Of a stretch of 44,600 bases of DNA, positions 7,606 through 16,793 are shown piece after piece. Both the position numbers and the translations under genes were made by a program. The first letter of the stretch is position 1. The number at the start of each line of letters is the position of its first letter. Source of the DNA: Deltaproteobacteria bacterium YD0425bin51 (GTDB taxonomy: Bacteria > Desulfobacterota > Desulfobacteria > Desulfobacterales > YD0425bin51); contig PDZS01000037.1 in NCBI GenBank assembly GCA_002753225.1, positions 1-44,600 on the forward strand. Reading direction: 5' to 3'. The notes under the pieces are model-generated. The model was given only the letters and a program-made list of their open reading frames with translations, ran no database searches and was not told the DNA's origin.

Positions 7606-9372
7606 ATGATTTCAATACCAGAAGAAAAAATAGCTCAGGTTCAAGCAGCATCAGATATTGTAGATATTATATCTGAAGTTGTTATATTAAAAAAAGCAGG
7701 AAAAAACCTCACAGGTCTTTGTCCTTTTCATTCAGAGAAAACTCCATCTTTTACAGTAAGCCCTTCTAAACAGCTATTTTATTGTTTTGGATGCGGAGCA
7801 GGCGGCAATGTTTTTAATTTTTTAATGAAACATAGTAACTTGTCATTTGTGGAATCTGTGCTTACACTATCCAAAAGATATGGCATTGAAATTATAACTC
7901 AAGATGTTTCACCTGAACAAAAGCAAAAGCTTACTGAAAAGGATACATTATTTGCTATAAACCAGAACGCTCTTACTTTCTTTTCAAATATGTTATTGGG
8001 AAATTCTGGAAAAAAAGCAATGACTTATTTAAAAAATCGTGGAATATCAGATGGTATAATAAAAGAATTCAAAATTGGATATGCTCCTAATGAATGGGAT
8101 TTGCTTTTGAATTTTTTTTCAAATAGAAATATTTCTCTTTTTTTAGTTGAAAAAACAGGCTTAATTATTCCTAGAAAAGATAAAACAGGCTTTTATGACA
8201 GGTTTAGGAATAGAATAATATTTCCAATTATGGATACACATATGCAGATCATTGGTTTTGGAGGCAGGGTACTAGATGATTCTAAGCCTAAATATTTAAA
8301 TTCTCCAGAATCTCCAATATATAGCAAGAGTAAGTCCTTATATGGTATTTGGAATGCAAAATCAAGTTGTAGAGAAGAGCGATCTGTATATGTTGTTGAA
8401 GGTTATATGGATTTACTTGCTCTTTATCAACATGGAATAAAAAATGTCGTTGCAACTCTTGGAACAGCTTTAACCCATGATCATATAAAAATATTAAAGG
8501 ATTATAAAATCAATCTGGTTTATGACTCAGATGAAGCTGGCTTTAATGCTTCATCCCGAAGTATTGGTATTTTTCTAAAAGAGCAGGTTGATGCAAGAGT
8601 TATAATACTACCCTCAGGTTATGACCCTGATTCTTATATATTTAAATTTGGTGCAGAATCTTTTAAAAATATTGCTAAAAAAGGATTATCTCTTACATCC
8701 TTTTTGATAGATGCTTCTATTAGAAAAAATGGGCTATCTATTGAAGGTAAAATTAAAACTATATCTGAACTTGCTGAGCCTTTAGCTTCTATTGATGACA
8801 ATGTAGGTAGACTATTATACATAAAAGAATTGTCAGAGCGCATAGATATAGAAGAAGGCGTAATATCTGATAAAGTAAAACAAGTTATTTACAATAGAGA
8901 AAGACCAAAAAGCTCAAACAATATATCAGAAAAAGTACCTAAAGTTTTTAGTTCAAAAGGAAGTAGAATAGAACGTCAAATTATAGCAATGATGCTTCAA
9001 TATAAAGATATATTGCCAGAGGTAGAGAAGAGATCTACTTTAGAATATTTTCAAGATAATTTTCTTAAAGAGATTGGAAACTGGATACTCCAAACTAGTA
9101 GTTATAATAAAAATATATCTGAAATGATACCTTTTTTAGAAAATGATGAAAAAGGTAAAATTATAGCCCAGCTATCAATAGAAGATGAAGGTTGGGAATA
9201 TCAAGGTTGTCTTAAGCTGATATCACAATTTGAGCTTAGGCGAAGTAATGAGGAAAAAAACTTATTTCAAGAAATAAAGGCAGCAGAAGAAAGCAATGAT
9301 CTTGAATTATTGCGTAAGTTATTACCAAAAAAACTAGAATTAGCTAGAAGAAGGATTCTTAATAAATTTTGA
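7606..9372 (+). CDS. dnaG: DNA primase
   Basis: Synthesises RNA primers for replication. The N-terminal CHC2 zinc finger has C39, H42, C60 and C63. The DnaG core includes the RNA-polymerase-like basic segment (YLNSPESPIYSKS) and the TOPRIM domain with VVEGYMD (catalytic Glu) and YDSDEAG (the DxD metal site). A helical C-terminal region of about 150 residues corresponds to the helicase-binding domain. The length of 588 aa is normal. rpoD follows 22 nt later, reproducing the dnaG-rpoD part of the macromolecular synthesis operon; rpsU is not present. The ribosome site is weak and the ATG at 7606 is chosen from homology of the first residues. Confidence 0.97.
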   Translation: MISIPEEKIAQVQAASDIVDIISEVVILKKAGKNLTGLCPFHSEKTPSFTVSPSKQLFYCFGCGAGGNVFNFLMKHSNLSFVESVLTLSKRYGIEIITQDVSPEQKQKLTEKDTLFAINQNALTFFSNMLLGNSGKKAMTYLKNRGISDGIIKEFKIGYAPNEWDLLLNFFSNRNISLFLVEKTGLIIPRKDKTGFYDRFRNRIIFPIMDTHMQIIGFGGRVLDDSKPKYLNSPESPIYSKSKSLYGIWNAKSSCREERSVYVVEGYMDLLALYQHGIKNVVATLGTALTHDHIKILKDYKINLVYDSDEAGFNASSRSIGIFLKEQVDARVIILPSGYDPDSYIFKFGAESFKNIAKKGLSLTSFLIDASIRKNGLSIEGKIKTISELAEPLASIDDNVGRLLYIKELSERIDIEEGVISDKVKQVIYNRERPKSSNNISEKVPKVFSSKGSRIERQIIAMMLQYKDILPEVEKRSTLEYFQDNFLKEIGNWILQTSSYNKNISEMIPFLENDEKGKIIAQLSIEDEGWEYQGCLKLISQFELRRSNEEKNLFQEIKAAEESNDLELLRKLLPKKLELARRRILNKF

Positions 9373-9394
9373 CTCTTTCAGGAGGTAAAATTTT

Positions 9395-11203
9395 ATGACA
9401 TTAAAATCCGCTGCAAAACGGAAAAACTTAAAAAAATTAAACAAAAATGAATTGAATGAATTAATCGCTAAAGGCAAGAAAAAAGGTTATTTAACCTATG
9501 ATGAAATTAATAATTCTTTGCCTAAAGAAATGATTTCTCCAGAGCAAATAGATGATGCTTTAATGATATTTGATGATTTAGACATTGAAGTAGCTGAAGA
9601 ACACAAAAGTGAAGTTGGTGATACTCTTAAAAAAACTGAAGAAGATAAATTATCTGAAAATATTGAAACTCTGGATAATCTTGAGGCTGAAGAAAGCGAT
9701 ACTGCAGCGTCTATAGGAGAACATGGCGGTATTACTGATCCTGTTAAAATGTATTTACGGGAAATGGGGCTCATTACCCTTCTATCTAGAGAAGGGGAGA
9801 TTGAAATAGCGAAGAAAATAGAAGAAGGAGAGCAAGAAGTTTTAAAGGCACTCCTTGAAACAACAATAGGTATTGAAGGTATTCTTATGCTTGGAGAACA
9901 TATTGAAAATGGGACTCTGAAGCCTAAGCATGTTCTTCGCGATATAGACGAAGGAGATACCTATATTGATGAAATGCTTCAAGTTGAAAGCTTTTCAAGT
10001 ATTATAAAATCAATAAAACATATAGATGAAGAAAATAAAAAATATCGTGAAATGCTCTTTAATATAGCCTTATCTCTTGAAGAACAGAGAAAAATTAAGA
10101 GAGCCATAGTAAGACGGAACAATAGAATATTTGAACTTTTAAAAGAGTGGCGTCTTGAAGGTAGAGTTGTTGATAAAATTGAAGATAAAATCAAGGAGCA
10201 TATTGATTTTTTTGATAATATGACCAAGATGCTTCAAAAATGCGCAGATACTTTTAATGCCCCAGTTAAGGACCTAAAAAATCATTTAAGCTCTAAAGAA
10301 GACTTTTTAAAATGGGCAATTCCACGTTCTGAGCTTGATAAGTCCGAAAACGGTCAATTCTATGCAGACATTAAAAATATTTATGAACGTATTAAAGATA
10401 TGGAATGGAACGTTAAATCTAATGGGCGCACTTTAAAAAGGATAATCACTTCTGTAGAAGATGGGAGATTAAAGGCTAAAACCACAAAAAGTGAGTTAAT
10501 TAAAGCAAATCTACGTCTTGTCGTTAGTATTGCTAAAAAATATACAAACAGAGGCCTGCAATTTTTGGATCTAATTCAAGAAGGAAATATAGGCCTTATG
10601 AAAGCGGTTGATAAGTTTGAATATAGACGAGGTTATAAATTTAGTACATATGCTACTTGGTGGATAAGACAGGCAATAACTCGAGCAATAGCAGATCAAG
10701 CAAGAACTATTAGAATTCCAGTTCATATGATTGAAACCATAAATAAACTGATTCGCACTTCACGATCTCTTGTGCAGGAGTTAGGACGTGAACCTTTACC
10801 AGAAGAGTTATCTGAAAAAATGGAAATTCCTGTTGAAAAAGTAAGAAAAGTTTTAAAAATAGCAAGAGAGCCAATATCTCTTGAAACACCAATTGGAGAG
10901 GAAGAAGATAGTCATCTTGGTGACTTTATAGAAGATAAAAAATTCATGCTTCCTTCTGATGCTGCTGTAAGCATGAATCTTTCTGAACAGACTAGAAAAA
11001 TTTTAGCAACATTAACACCACGCGAAGAAAAAGTCCTTAGGATGAGATTTGGAATAGGAGAAAAAGCAGATCATACCCTTGAGGAAGTTGGAAAAGATTT
11101 TGCAGTAACTAGAGAACGTATAAGACAGATAGAAGCCAAAGCCCTAAGGAAATTAAGACATCCTACAAGAAGCAAGAAATTAAAAAGTTTTATAGAAACT
11201 TAA
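9395..11203 (+). CDS. rpoD: RNA polymerase primary sigma factor sigma70
   Basis: Housekeeping sigma factor. An N-terminal region 1.1 is followed by a long acidic linker, region 1.2 (DPVKMYLREMGLITLL), a non-conserved region, region 2 with YTNRGLQFLDLIQEGN and the -10 recognition helix FSTYATWWIRQAI, region 3 (IRIPVHMIETINK), and region 4 with RMRFGIGEKADHTLEEVG and the -35 helix VTRERIRQIEAKAL. Length 602 aa is typical of the proteobacterial form with the insertion between 1.2 and 2. The strong AGGAGGT at 9380-9386 fixes the start. It is in an operon with dnaG. Confidence 0.97.
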   Translation: MTLKSAAKRKNLKKLNKNELNELIAKGKKKGYLTYDEINNSLPKEMISPEQIDDALMIFDDLDIEVAEEHKSEVGDTLKKTEEDKLSENIETLDNLEAEESDTAASIGEHGGITDPVKMYLREMGLITLLSREGEIEIAKKIEEGEQEVLKALLETTIGIEGILMLGEHIENGTLKPKHVLRDIDEGDTYIDEMLQVESFSSIIKSIKHIDEENKKYREMLFNIALSLEEQRKIKRAIVRRNNRIFELLKEWRLEGRVVDKIEDKIKEHIDFFDNMTKMLQKCADTFNAPVKDLKNHLSSKEDFLKWAIPRSELDKSENGQFYADIKNIYERIKDMEWNVKSNGRTLKRIITSVEDGRLKAKTTKSELIKANLRLVVSIAKKYTNRGLQFLDLIQEGNIGLMKAVDKFEYRRGYKFSTYATWWIRQAITRAIADQARTIRIPVHMIETINKLIRTSRSLVQELGREPLPEELSEKMEIPVEKVRKVLKIAREPISLETPIGEEEDSHLGDFIEDKKFMLPSDAAVSMNLSEQTRKILATLTPREEKVLRMRFGIGEKADHTLEEVGKDFAVTRERIRQIEAKALRKLRHPTRSKKLKSFIET

Positions 11204-11208
11204 TCTGC

Positions 11209-11237
11209 TTGACAAAAGATCATTGTAGGGTTAAATT
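11209..11237 (+). promoter_or_regulatory. Sigma70 promoter of the CAT-anticodon tRNA
   Basis: Consensus TTGACA at 11209-11214 and TAAATT at 11232-11237 with a 17-nt spacer, starting 6 nt after the rpoD stop and ending about 20 nt before the tRNA. Confidence 0.7.
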
Positions 11238-11256
11238 TAGAAAATTAAAACTTACG

Positions 11257-11329
11257 GGGCCCATAGCTCAGTTGGTAGAGCCACCGGCTCATAACCGGTA
11301 GGTGCCTGGTTCGAGACCAGGTGGGCCCA
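11257..11329 (+). tRNA. tRNA with anticodon CAT (elongator Met or Ile2)
   Basis: A 73-nt cloverleaf: acceptor GGGCCCA/TGGGCCC, D stem GCTC/GAGC, anticodon stem ACCGG/CCGGT around CTCATAA, T arm CCTGG/CCAGG, discriminator A, no encoded CCA. A CAT anticodon may be elongator methionine or the lysidine-modified isoleucine tRNA. The perfect acceptor stem excludes initiator tRNA, which has an unpaired position 1-72. Confidence 0.93.
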
Positions 11330-11341
11330 TTTAAAAAGTGT

Positions 11342-11378
11342 AAAAAAGGCGTGGTTAGTTTATAGCCACGCCTTTTTT
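11342..11378 (+). terminator. Rho-independent terminator after the tRNA
   Basis: Arms GGCGTGG and CCACGCC enclose an 11-nt loop, preceded by six A and followed by six T. It ends only 22 nt before the next start codon, so the following gene needs a promoter nearby or depends on readthrough. Confidence 0.85.
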
Positions 11379-11399
11379 AATGAAGGAGCTGACTAAAAA

Positions 11400-12518
11400 A
11401 TGACTGTAATGGTTGGCGATGTAATAAAACTTATGGAGCAAATTGCACCAAGCTCTATCGCAGAAGAATGGGACAACACAGGGCTTCAGGTCGGACAAAT
11501 AAATTGGCCCGTTCACAATATATGGATAGCATTGGACGCAACTCCACAAGTTGTAGAATCAGCCTGCAAAGAAAATGTAAGCTTACTAATAACTCATCAT
11601 CCCTTAATCTTTAAACCATTAAAAAATATTAACTTCAGTGATCCTATAGGAAGAATTATTTATCTGGCCACCTTACATAAACTTGCTATTTTTTCTGCGC
11701 ATACTAATCTTGACATAGTAAGTGGTGGCGTAAATGATGTTTTAGCCAATGCAATAGGGCTTAAAAACTTAAAAGTACTTAGTAAAAAAATTAGGGATAC
11801 TCATGTTAAACTAGTATGCTACATTCCAGTAGAATATGAGCAAAAAATTTTAGATGCCATCTTTGAAAAAGGTGTGGGGAAAATAGGCGATTATACTTGT
11901 TGCAGTTTTAGAAACCATGGCATTGGGAGTTTTAAACCTGGAGAAGCTACAAATCCTTTTAAAGGAAAATCTGGTGAAATTTTCCATGCAGATGAAATTA
12001 GGCTTGAACTTGTTCTATCAAATTACGAATTAAATGATGTTATTTCAGCCATAAAAAAAATTCATCCTTATGAAACAATGGCATATGATGTTTATCCCAT
12101 AAAATCTATAGATATAAGCAATGGTATTGGGCGAATTGGTGAACTTCATGAAAGAATGACATTACATTCGTTGGCTATAAGTATAAAAGAAAAGTTAAAA
12201 CTTCATCACATAAAAATTTCTGGTGATTTGGAATTGAATATTGAAAAAGTTGCAGTATGTTCAGGAAGTGGTTCAAGTTTAATTAAAGATTTTTTAAAAT
12301 CAGATGCTCAGGTATATGTAAGTTCTGATTTTAAATACCACGATGCAAGAAATATAGAGGATTCAAAACGTGGTCTTATAGATATTGGTCATTTCGCTTC
12401 TGAAAGTTTGATCTTAAAAGTTCTTTCTGAAAAGCTTAAAAATCTTTTAGATAAAGCAGAATATGGTGTTTTTGTCAAAGATATCGAACTTGAGGAAGAT
12501 CCTTTTAAATTTTTTTAA
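11400..12518 (+). CDS. Nif3-like dinuclear metal centre protein, 372 aa
   Basis: Member of the Nif3/YbgI/YqfO family (GTP cyclohydrolase I type 2-like), which forms hexameric rings with a two-metal site; physiological role unsettled. Metal ligands are visible in LLITHHPLIF, AHTNLD and the C-terminal GHFASE. The length of 372 aa matches the longer form carrying an inserted PII-like domain (about residues 130-230, with IHPYETMAYDVY), as in Bacillus YqfO. GAAGGAG at 11382-11388 supports the ATG; an in-frame ATG lies nine nt later. Likely co-transcribed with the zinc-ribbon gene 25 nt downstream. Confidence 0.9.
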   Translation: MTVMVGDVIKLMEQIAPSSIAEEWDNTGLQVGQINWPVHNIWIALDATPQVVESACKENVSLLITHHPLIFKPLKNINFSDPIGRIIYLATLHKLAIFSAHTNLDIVSGGVNDVLANAIGLKNLKVLSKKIRDTHVKLVCYIPVEYEQKILDAIFEKGVGKIGDYTCCSFRNHGIGSFKPGEATNPFKGKSGEIFHADEIRLELVLSNYELNDVISAIKKIHPYETMAYDVYPIKSIDISNGIGRIGELHERMTLHSLAISIKEKLKLHHIKISGDLELNIEKVAVCSGSGSSLIKDFLKSDAQVYVSSDFKYHDARNIEDSKRGLIDIGHFASESLILKVLSEKLKNLLDKAEYGVFVKDIELEEDPFKFF

Positions 12519-12543
12519 ATCTTATAACCTTAAAGATAATTTT

Positions 12544-13251
12544 ATGAAAGAAGAAATAGTAAAACTATTGAATCTTCAAACAGTAGAACGGGATATCGAA
12601 AAAATAAAAAAAATGTTAAACGATGTTCCTCTAAAAGTTGATAGTTTAGATTCAAAATTAAATCAGGCTAAACAATCCATTGAAGATGAAACAGCGCTTT
12701 TAAATGAGCTTAAGAAAAAATATCGCTCATATGATGCAGAACTTAAAACAATCCAAAGCGGAATTGACAAGAGTCAGGAAAGACTATCATCAGTCAAAAC
12801 TAATAAAGAATATCAAGCATCTCTAAAAGAAATTGATGAAGCAAAATCAAAAAAATCTAAATTTGAAGACGAAGTTATTTCATGTCTATATGACATAGAA
12901 GAAGCTGAGAAAAAAGTTGCAATTAAAAATAAAGAATTAAAAAATATTGAGTTTGAAATCCATTTGGAAAAAGGAAAAATGGAAAAAGAAGTTCTTGAGG
13001 GAAAAGATAATTTGGGGCATCTTAATATAGAGTATGATAAACTATCCAAATTAGTAGATCCTAAATTACTTAAAAGATATGCAACCATAAAAACCCAAGT
13101 TAGATGGCCATTTATTGCTTCTGTTAAAGAATCAGCCTGTATGGGATGCAATATGAACATTCCCCCTCAACTTTATAATGAACTTCAACGTTGGGATTCT
13201 TTAAAGCTATGCCCACACTGTCAGAGAATTATTTACTGTCAGGAAAATTAA
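12544..13251 (+). CDS. Coiled-coil protein with C-terminal C4 zinc ribbon
   Basis: Conserved bacterial protein of the COG1579 type. A long heptad-rich coiled coil covers about residues 5-165, followed by a zinc ribbon with CMGC and CPHC near residues 200-230. It probably works as a nucleic-acid or protein-binding scaffold; the exact function is unknown. The frame extends upstream into the end of the Nif3 gene, but MKEEIVKLLNLQTVERDI at 12544 matches the usual family start, giving 235 aa. It often sits next to nif3-like and rnpB genes in deltaproteobacteria, as here. Confidence 0.85.
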   Translation: MKEEIVKLLNLQTVERDIEKIKKMLNDVPLKVDSLDSKLNQAKQSIEDETALLNELKKKYRSYDAELKTIQSGIDKSQERLSSVKTNKEYQASLKEIDEAKSKKSKFEDEVISCLYDIEEAEKKVAIKNKELKNIEFEIHLEKGKMEKEVLEGKDNLGHLNIEYDKLSKLVDPKLLKRYATIKTQVRWPFIASVKESACMGCNMNIPPQLYNELQRWDSLKLCPHCQRIIYCQEN

Positions 13252-13260
13252 AATTAATTA

Positions 13261-13637
13261 GGTTAAAGTAGCTCAAATGATCGCTAGAATTTATTTAAAT
13301 TCTAGAGGAAAGTCCGAACACTAAAGGGCATGGTGCTCCATAACGTGGAGTCGCAGCAATGCGAAGGAAAGTGCAACAGAAAGTACACCGCCATTTTTTA
13401 TTGTGGTAAGGGTGAAAAGGTGCGGTAAGAGCGCACCAATTCCTTATGTGAGTAAGGAATTCGGTAAACCCCACCAGGTGCAAGACCAAATAGGCAAGCA
13501 TTAAGGGCTGCCCGTCCAAGCTTGCGGGTAGGTTGCAAGAGGTGACTGAGCAATCAGCATCCAAAGATGAATGATCATTAACTAATCTGAAGTAATTCAA
13601 ATTAGTAACAGAATTCGGCTTATGAGCTTCTTTAACC
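13261..13637 (+). ncRNA. rnpB: RNase P RNA, bacterial type A
   Basis: Catalytic RNA of RNase P. The conserved 5' block GAGGAAAGTCCG lies at 13302-13313, followed by GGGCATGGTGC, the AAAGTGCAACAGAAAG-T-ACACCGCC block near 13368-13392, and the 3' ACAGAATTCGGCTTAT near 13608-13623. The 5' end GGTTAAAG and 3' end CTTTAACC pair as P1 with AGCTC/GAGCT extending it. This places the boundaries well. The gene is squeezed between the zinc-ribbon stop and the HPr-fusion gene. Confidence 0.95.
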
Positions 13638-13665
13638 TTTATTTTACTTTTGGAGGATAAACTTA

Positions 13666-14961
13666 GTGCAAGAAGATGGCTTTTTTAATGAAAGAATTGT
13701 TACGTTTTCAGATGATTACCTAAAATGCTGTAAGTATATTTCAACATACGATACACCAAAACGTGATAACTTTACAAAAATGTTTTATTCTAGACTTACT
13801 TACTCTTCACATCTCTTAGAAGATTTTCTTGACTTTCATGGTGCAAAAAATAATTCTAGTTGGTATTTTTACAGAGAATTATCAGCAGCTATACGGCATT
13901 TGAGCAGCGCAAGCTATTGCCAAAAACATATTTTAGCCCGTCTTGATTTTTATGGACTTCCTGACACTGAAGAATTTGAAAAAAATGCTGATGCTGTGCT
14001 TGATTTTTTAAGCGGATGTCTGATTAAAATGTCTCCTATTATAATTTCAGAATCAATTAAGTTAAATATCTCAATACCAGAAGATTCATTTAAGAAAGAA
14101 CATTTTCAAACTAGTGTAACATCCGATACCCTTACTTATGATATTTATGACGAAAACAGGGACCAGCATAAAAAACATATTGTTAGAATAGCAAACGATT
14201 TCCTTGCAATCTCTAAAAATTTTGATGAAATCGAGTTTTTTGAGCCTTATCATATTGAAAAAATAAAAACTATTGTACCTGAAAAAATTAATGAAGTTGA
14301 AATTAGACGCTATGAAATGCTTGTTCATAATCTCCAATCTTATTTTGATACATATGTTATTCATGGAGGTTATATGGTTGGAAATCATAAATTGAAAAAA
14401 TTTAGAAGTTATTTCTCAATAGTATTTCATCTACTTCAAATGATGGGGAGCCTTCTTCATTTTTATGAAAGACATTTACATGAAGTTGGATATAAAGATA
14501 TTTATAAAAAAGTGCAAAGCAAATTATCTGAAATTATTGATCCTGATAAGTTATTAGACCATACTATAAATTTTGGACTTTATTATGTTTGTAATTTTTT
14601 ATCTGAAGGAAAAGATTTAGCTAAAATTATTTTAAATGAAAATATTGAACGAGGCTCTGTAACTGTATCTGTTCCAAAATCAGGTTTTCATATGAGACCA
14701 AGCTTACTGGTTACTAAAATAGTTGAACATTATGGAGGACAGGTTGAACTTTGCATAGGTAATGATCGTTTTGATGCCAGCAGTTTACTTGATATGCAAT
14801 GGGCTGGTGGAAAAATTCAAAAAGAGAATCTGAGTAATGTCCTATTTGAAGGGGATATAAGAACGCTAAAAGATCTTCAACTCCTATCAAGCATAAATTA
14901 TTGCGAAGATATTATAGGTAAAGGTATTTCCATGCCTAAAGAATTAAATTATTTGAGCTAA
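13666..14961 (+). CDS. Protein with C-terminal HPr phosphocarrier domain, 431 aa
   Basis: The C-terminal 90 residues form an HPr-type domain: VSVPKSGFHMRPS carries the active His at residue 342, followed by a RFDASSLLDMQWAGG segment aligning with HPr's Ser46 region. The first 330 residues are helical and unrecognised. The start is a GTG preceded by GGAGG. Standard HPr is a free 85-residue protein passing phosphate from Enzyme I to sugar permeases. No Enzyme I, EIIA or HPr kinase gene is nearby, so a regulatory role seems likelier than sugar transport. It is 4 nt upstream of ispD and probably co-transcribed with it. Confidence 0.75.
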   Translation: MQEDGFFNERIVTFSDDYLKCCKYISTYDTPKRDNFTKMFYSRLTYSSHLLEDFLDFHGAKNNSSWYFYRELSAAIRHLSSASYCQKHILARLDFYGLPDTEEFEKNADAVLDFLSGCLIKMSPIIISESIKLNISIPEDSFKKEHFQTSVTSDTLTYDIYDENRDQHKKHIVRIANDFLAISKNFDEIEFFEPYHIEKIKTIVPEKINEVEIRRYEMLVHNLQSYFDTYVIHGGYMVGNHKLKKFRSYFSIVFHLLQMMGSLLHFYERHLHEVGYKDIYKKVQSKLSEIIDPDKLLDHTINFGLYYVCNFLSEGKDLAKIILNENIERGSVTVSVPKSGFHMRPSLLVTKIVEHYGGQVELCIGNDRFDASSLLDMQWAGGKIQKENLSNVLFEGDIRTLKDLQLLSSINYCEDIIGKGISMPKELNYLS

Positions 14962-14965
14962 ACAA

Positions 14966-15673
14966 ATGGTAATTGCAATTATTGTTGCGGCAGGAAAAGG
15001 GACTAGAATGAAAGATAGCGTTTATAAACAATATCTTTCAATAGGTGACATGCCAATTTTATCCCATACACTATTTAAATTTGACATATGCAATGAAATT
15101 GACGAAATAATTATAGCTATTCCAAAAGAAGATTTTAACTTTTGTTATGATAAAATCATTTTACCATATAAATTTCAAAAAAAAATAGATCTAATATCAG
15201 GCGGAATAAGACGTCAAGACTCTGTCTATAATGCTCTTAATTTCATAAAAGATTTAAATAGCATTGTTGTTATACACGATGGTGTACGCCCATTTGTTAA
15301 TGTTAATAATATACAAGAATCGATAAATATAGCAAAGAAACATGGGGCTTGTATTTTAGGTATACCTGTATTTGATACATTAAAAAGCGTTGATTCTTCT
15401 TTTTTGATAAATAAAACTATTCCTAGAGAAAAAATATGGTTTGCTCAAACACCTCAAGTTTTTCATTATGATATAATAAAAAAAGCTCATGAAATTGCTA
15501 TAGAAAAAGGGATATCGGCTACTGATGATGCCTCATTGGTCGAATATTTAGGAAAAGAAGTCAAAATAATTTTGGGTACAAGGTTTAACTTTAAAATTAC
15601 AACAAAAGAAGACCTTGAATTTGCTAATTCACTTTTGCTTTTAAAGGGAGAAAATGAATCTTTTGATAGATGA
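14966..15673 (+). CDS. ispD: 2-C-methyl-D-erythritol 4-phosphate cytidylyltransferase
   Basis: MEP-pathway enzyme making CDP-methylerythritol for isoprenoid synthesis. It has the nucleotidyltransferase signature VAAGKGTRM followed by the conserved Lys in SVYKQYL, plus HDGVRPFV and TDDASLVEYLG near the C-terminus. Length 235 aa is standard. ispF is not adjacent. The 3' end overlaps the following histidine kinase by 20 nt, indicating a shared transcript. Confidence 0.95.
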   Translation: MVIAIIVAAGKGTRMKDSVYKQYLSIGDMPILSHTLFKFDICNEIDEIIIAIPKEDFNFCYDKIILPYKFQKKIDLISGGIRRQDSVYNALNFIKDLNSIVVIHDGVRPFVNVNNIQESINIAKKHGACILGIPVFDTLKSVDSSFLINKTIPREKIWFAQTPQVFHYDIIKKAHEIAIEKGISATDDASLVEYLGKEVKIILGTRFNFKITTKEDLEFANSLLLLKGENESFDR

Positions 15674-16778
15674 ACGAGAAACAAAAGAAAATCTTCTGAG
15701 CCATACAAGAATCTTTAATGCAGACAATCTACTAAAAAATGCTTTAAATGCAATGATAACTTCCGTAATTATTTTAAATAAATATAGACAGATTGTATTT
15801 GCAAATCAATTTTTTCTTAAATGGCTCGATATAAAAAATTTAGATTCTGTTGTTGGTGTTAGACCAGGCGAAGCATTTAACTGTATATATCCATGCGATC
15901 TGGATTTGGGCTGTGGAAATACTGAATTTTGTAGTCAGTGTGGAGCAAAAGCAGCAATAATGGAGGCTATTCATGGAAATTCATCAACAAAAGAATGCCG
16001 TATTACTAGAAAACTTAATAATGAACTTTCAGCTTTAGATCTAAGAATTCATTCTAATCCTTTTCAATATGGCGTTGAAGAATTCACTATATTTACATGT
16101 GTTGATATTAGCAATGAAAAAAGGAGGAAGGTTCTTGAGCGGGTATTTTTCCACGACATTTTAAACCTGGCAGGAGGACTTCAAGGATATACAAACCTTC
16201 TACTGAGACAAGATGATCCTGTCAAATCAAGCAACTATAAACAAATCATAAGCAAAATCACAGAAGGATTAATAGAAGAAATTAATAGCCATAGAGATTT
16301 ACTTCATGCTGAAAATAAAGACCTGTCAATATCTAAAACTAGAATCAATACCATTATGTTTTTAAGGCAATTATATGAAGCATATAAAAACAATCCTGCA
16401 GCAAATGAAAAAGATATAGTTATCTCTCCTTTATCAGAAAATATAAGTTTTATAAGCGATATCAGCTTACTTAGAAGAGTTATTGGCAATATGATTAAAA
16501 ACGCTCTAGAGGCTATTTCAAAAGGAAATAGTGTAACAATAGGAGCAAAACAATATGACAACGGAATTTTATTCTGGGTTCATAACCCAACCTATATACC
16601 TAAAGATAATCAAATTCAAATTTTTAAACGTTCTTTTTCAACAAAAGCTAATAATAGAGGAGTTGGAACATATTCAATGCAATTATTTACAGAAGAATAT
16701 TTAAAAGGTAAAGTATATTTTGAATCAAAAGAAAAAGAAGGCACTACATTTATGGCTTGGTATCCATTTGAGATATAA
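15654..16778 (+). CDS. Sensor histidine kinase with Cys-rich PAS-like domain
   Basis: Cytosolic histidine kinase without membrane segments. Residues about 20-150 form a PAS-like sensor with a cysteine cluster (CIYPCDLDLGCG, then CSQCG) that could bind metal or respond to redox state. The H-box FHDILN has His167, of the FHDxxN type common in deltaproteobacteria. The ATPase domain shows NMIKNALEAI (N-box), STKANNRGVGTYSM (G2/F-type region) and EGTTFMAWYP. The usual DxGxG is replaced by VHNPTYIP, normal for this subfamily. No response regulator is adjacent; the nearest receiver protein is about 9 kb away. Confidence 0.88.
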   Translation: MNLLIDERETKENLLSHTRIFNADNLLKNALNAMITSVIILNKYRQIVFANQFFLKWLDIKNLDSVVGVRPGEAFNCIYPCDLDLGCGNTEFCSQCGAKAAIMEAIHGNSSTKECRITRKLNNELSALDLRIHSNPFQYGVEEFTIFTCVDISNEKRRKVLERVFFHDILNLAGGLQGYTNLLLRQDDPVKSSNYKQIISKITEGLIEEINSHRDLLHAENKDLSISKTRINTIMFLRQLYEAYKNNPAANEKDIVISPLSENISFISDISLLRRVIGNMIKNALEAISKGNSVTIGAKQYDNGILFWVHNPTYIPKDNQIQIFKRSFSTKANNRGVGTYSMQLFTEEYLKGKVYFESKEKEGTTFMAWYPFEI

Positions 16779-16793
16779 CAGGAGTAACTTAGT

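Noticed and set aside
13295..13600. Antisense open frame across rnpB
   Set aside because: It lies wholly inside the conserved RNase P RNA, where open frames on the other strand are by chance.
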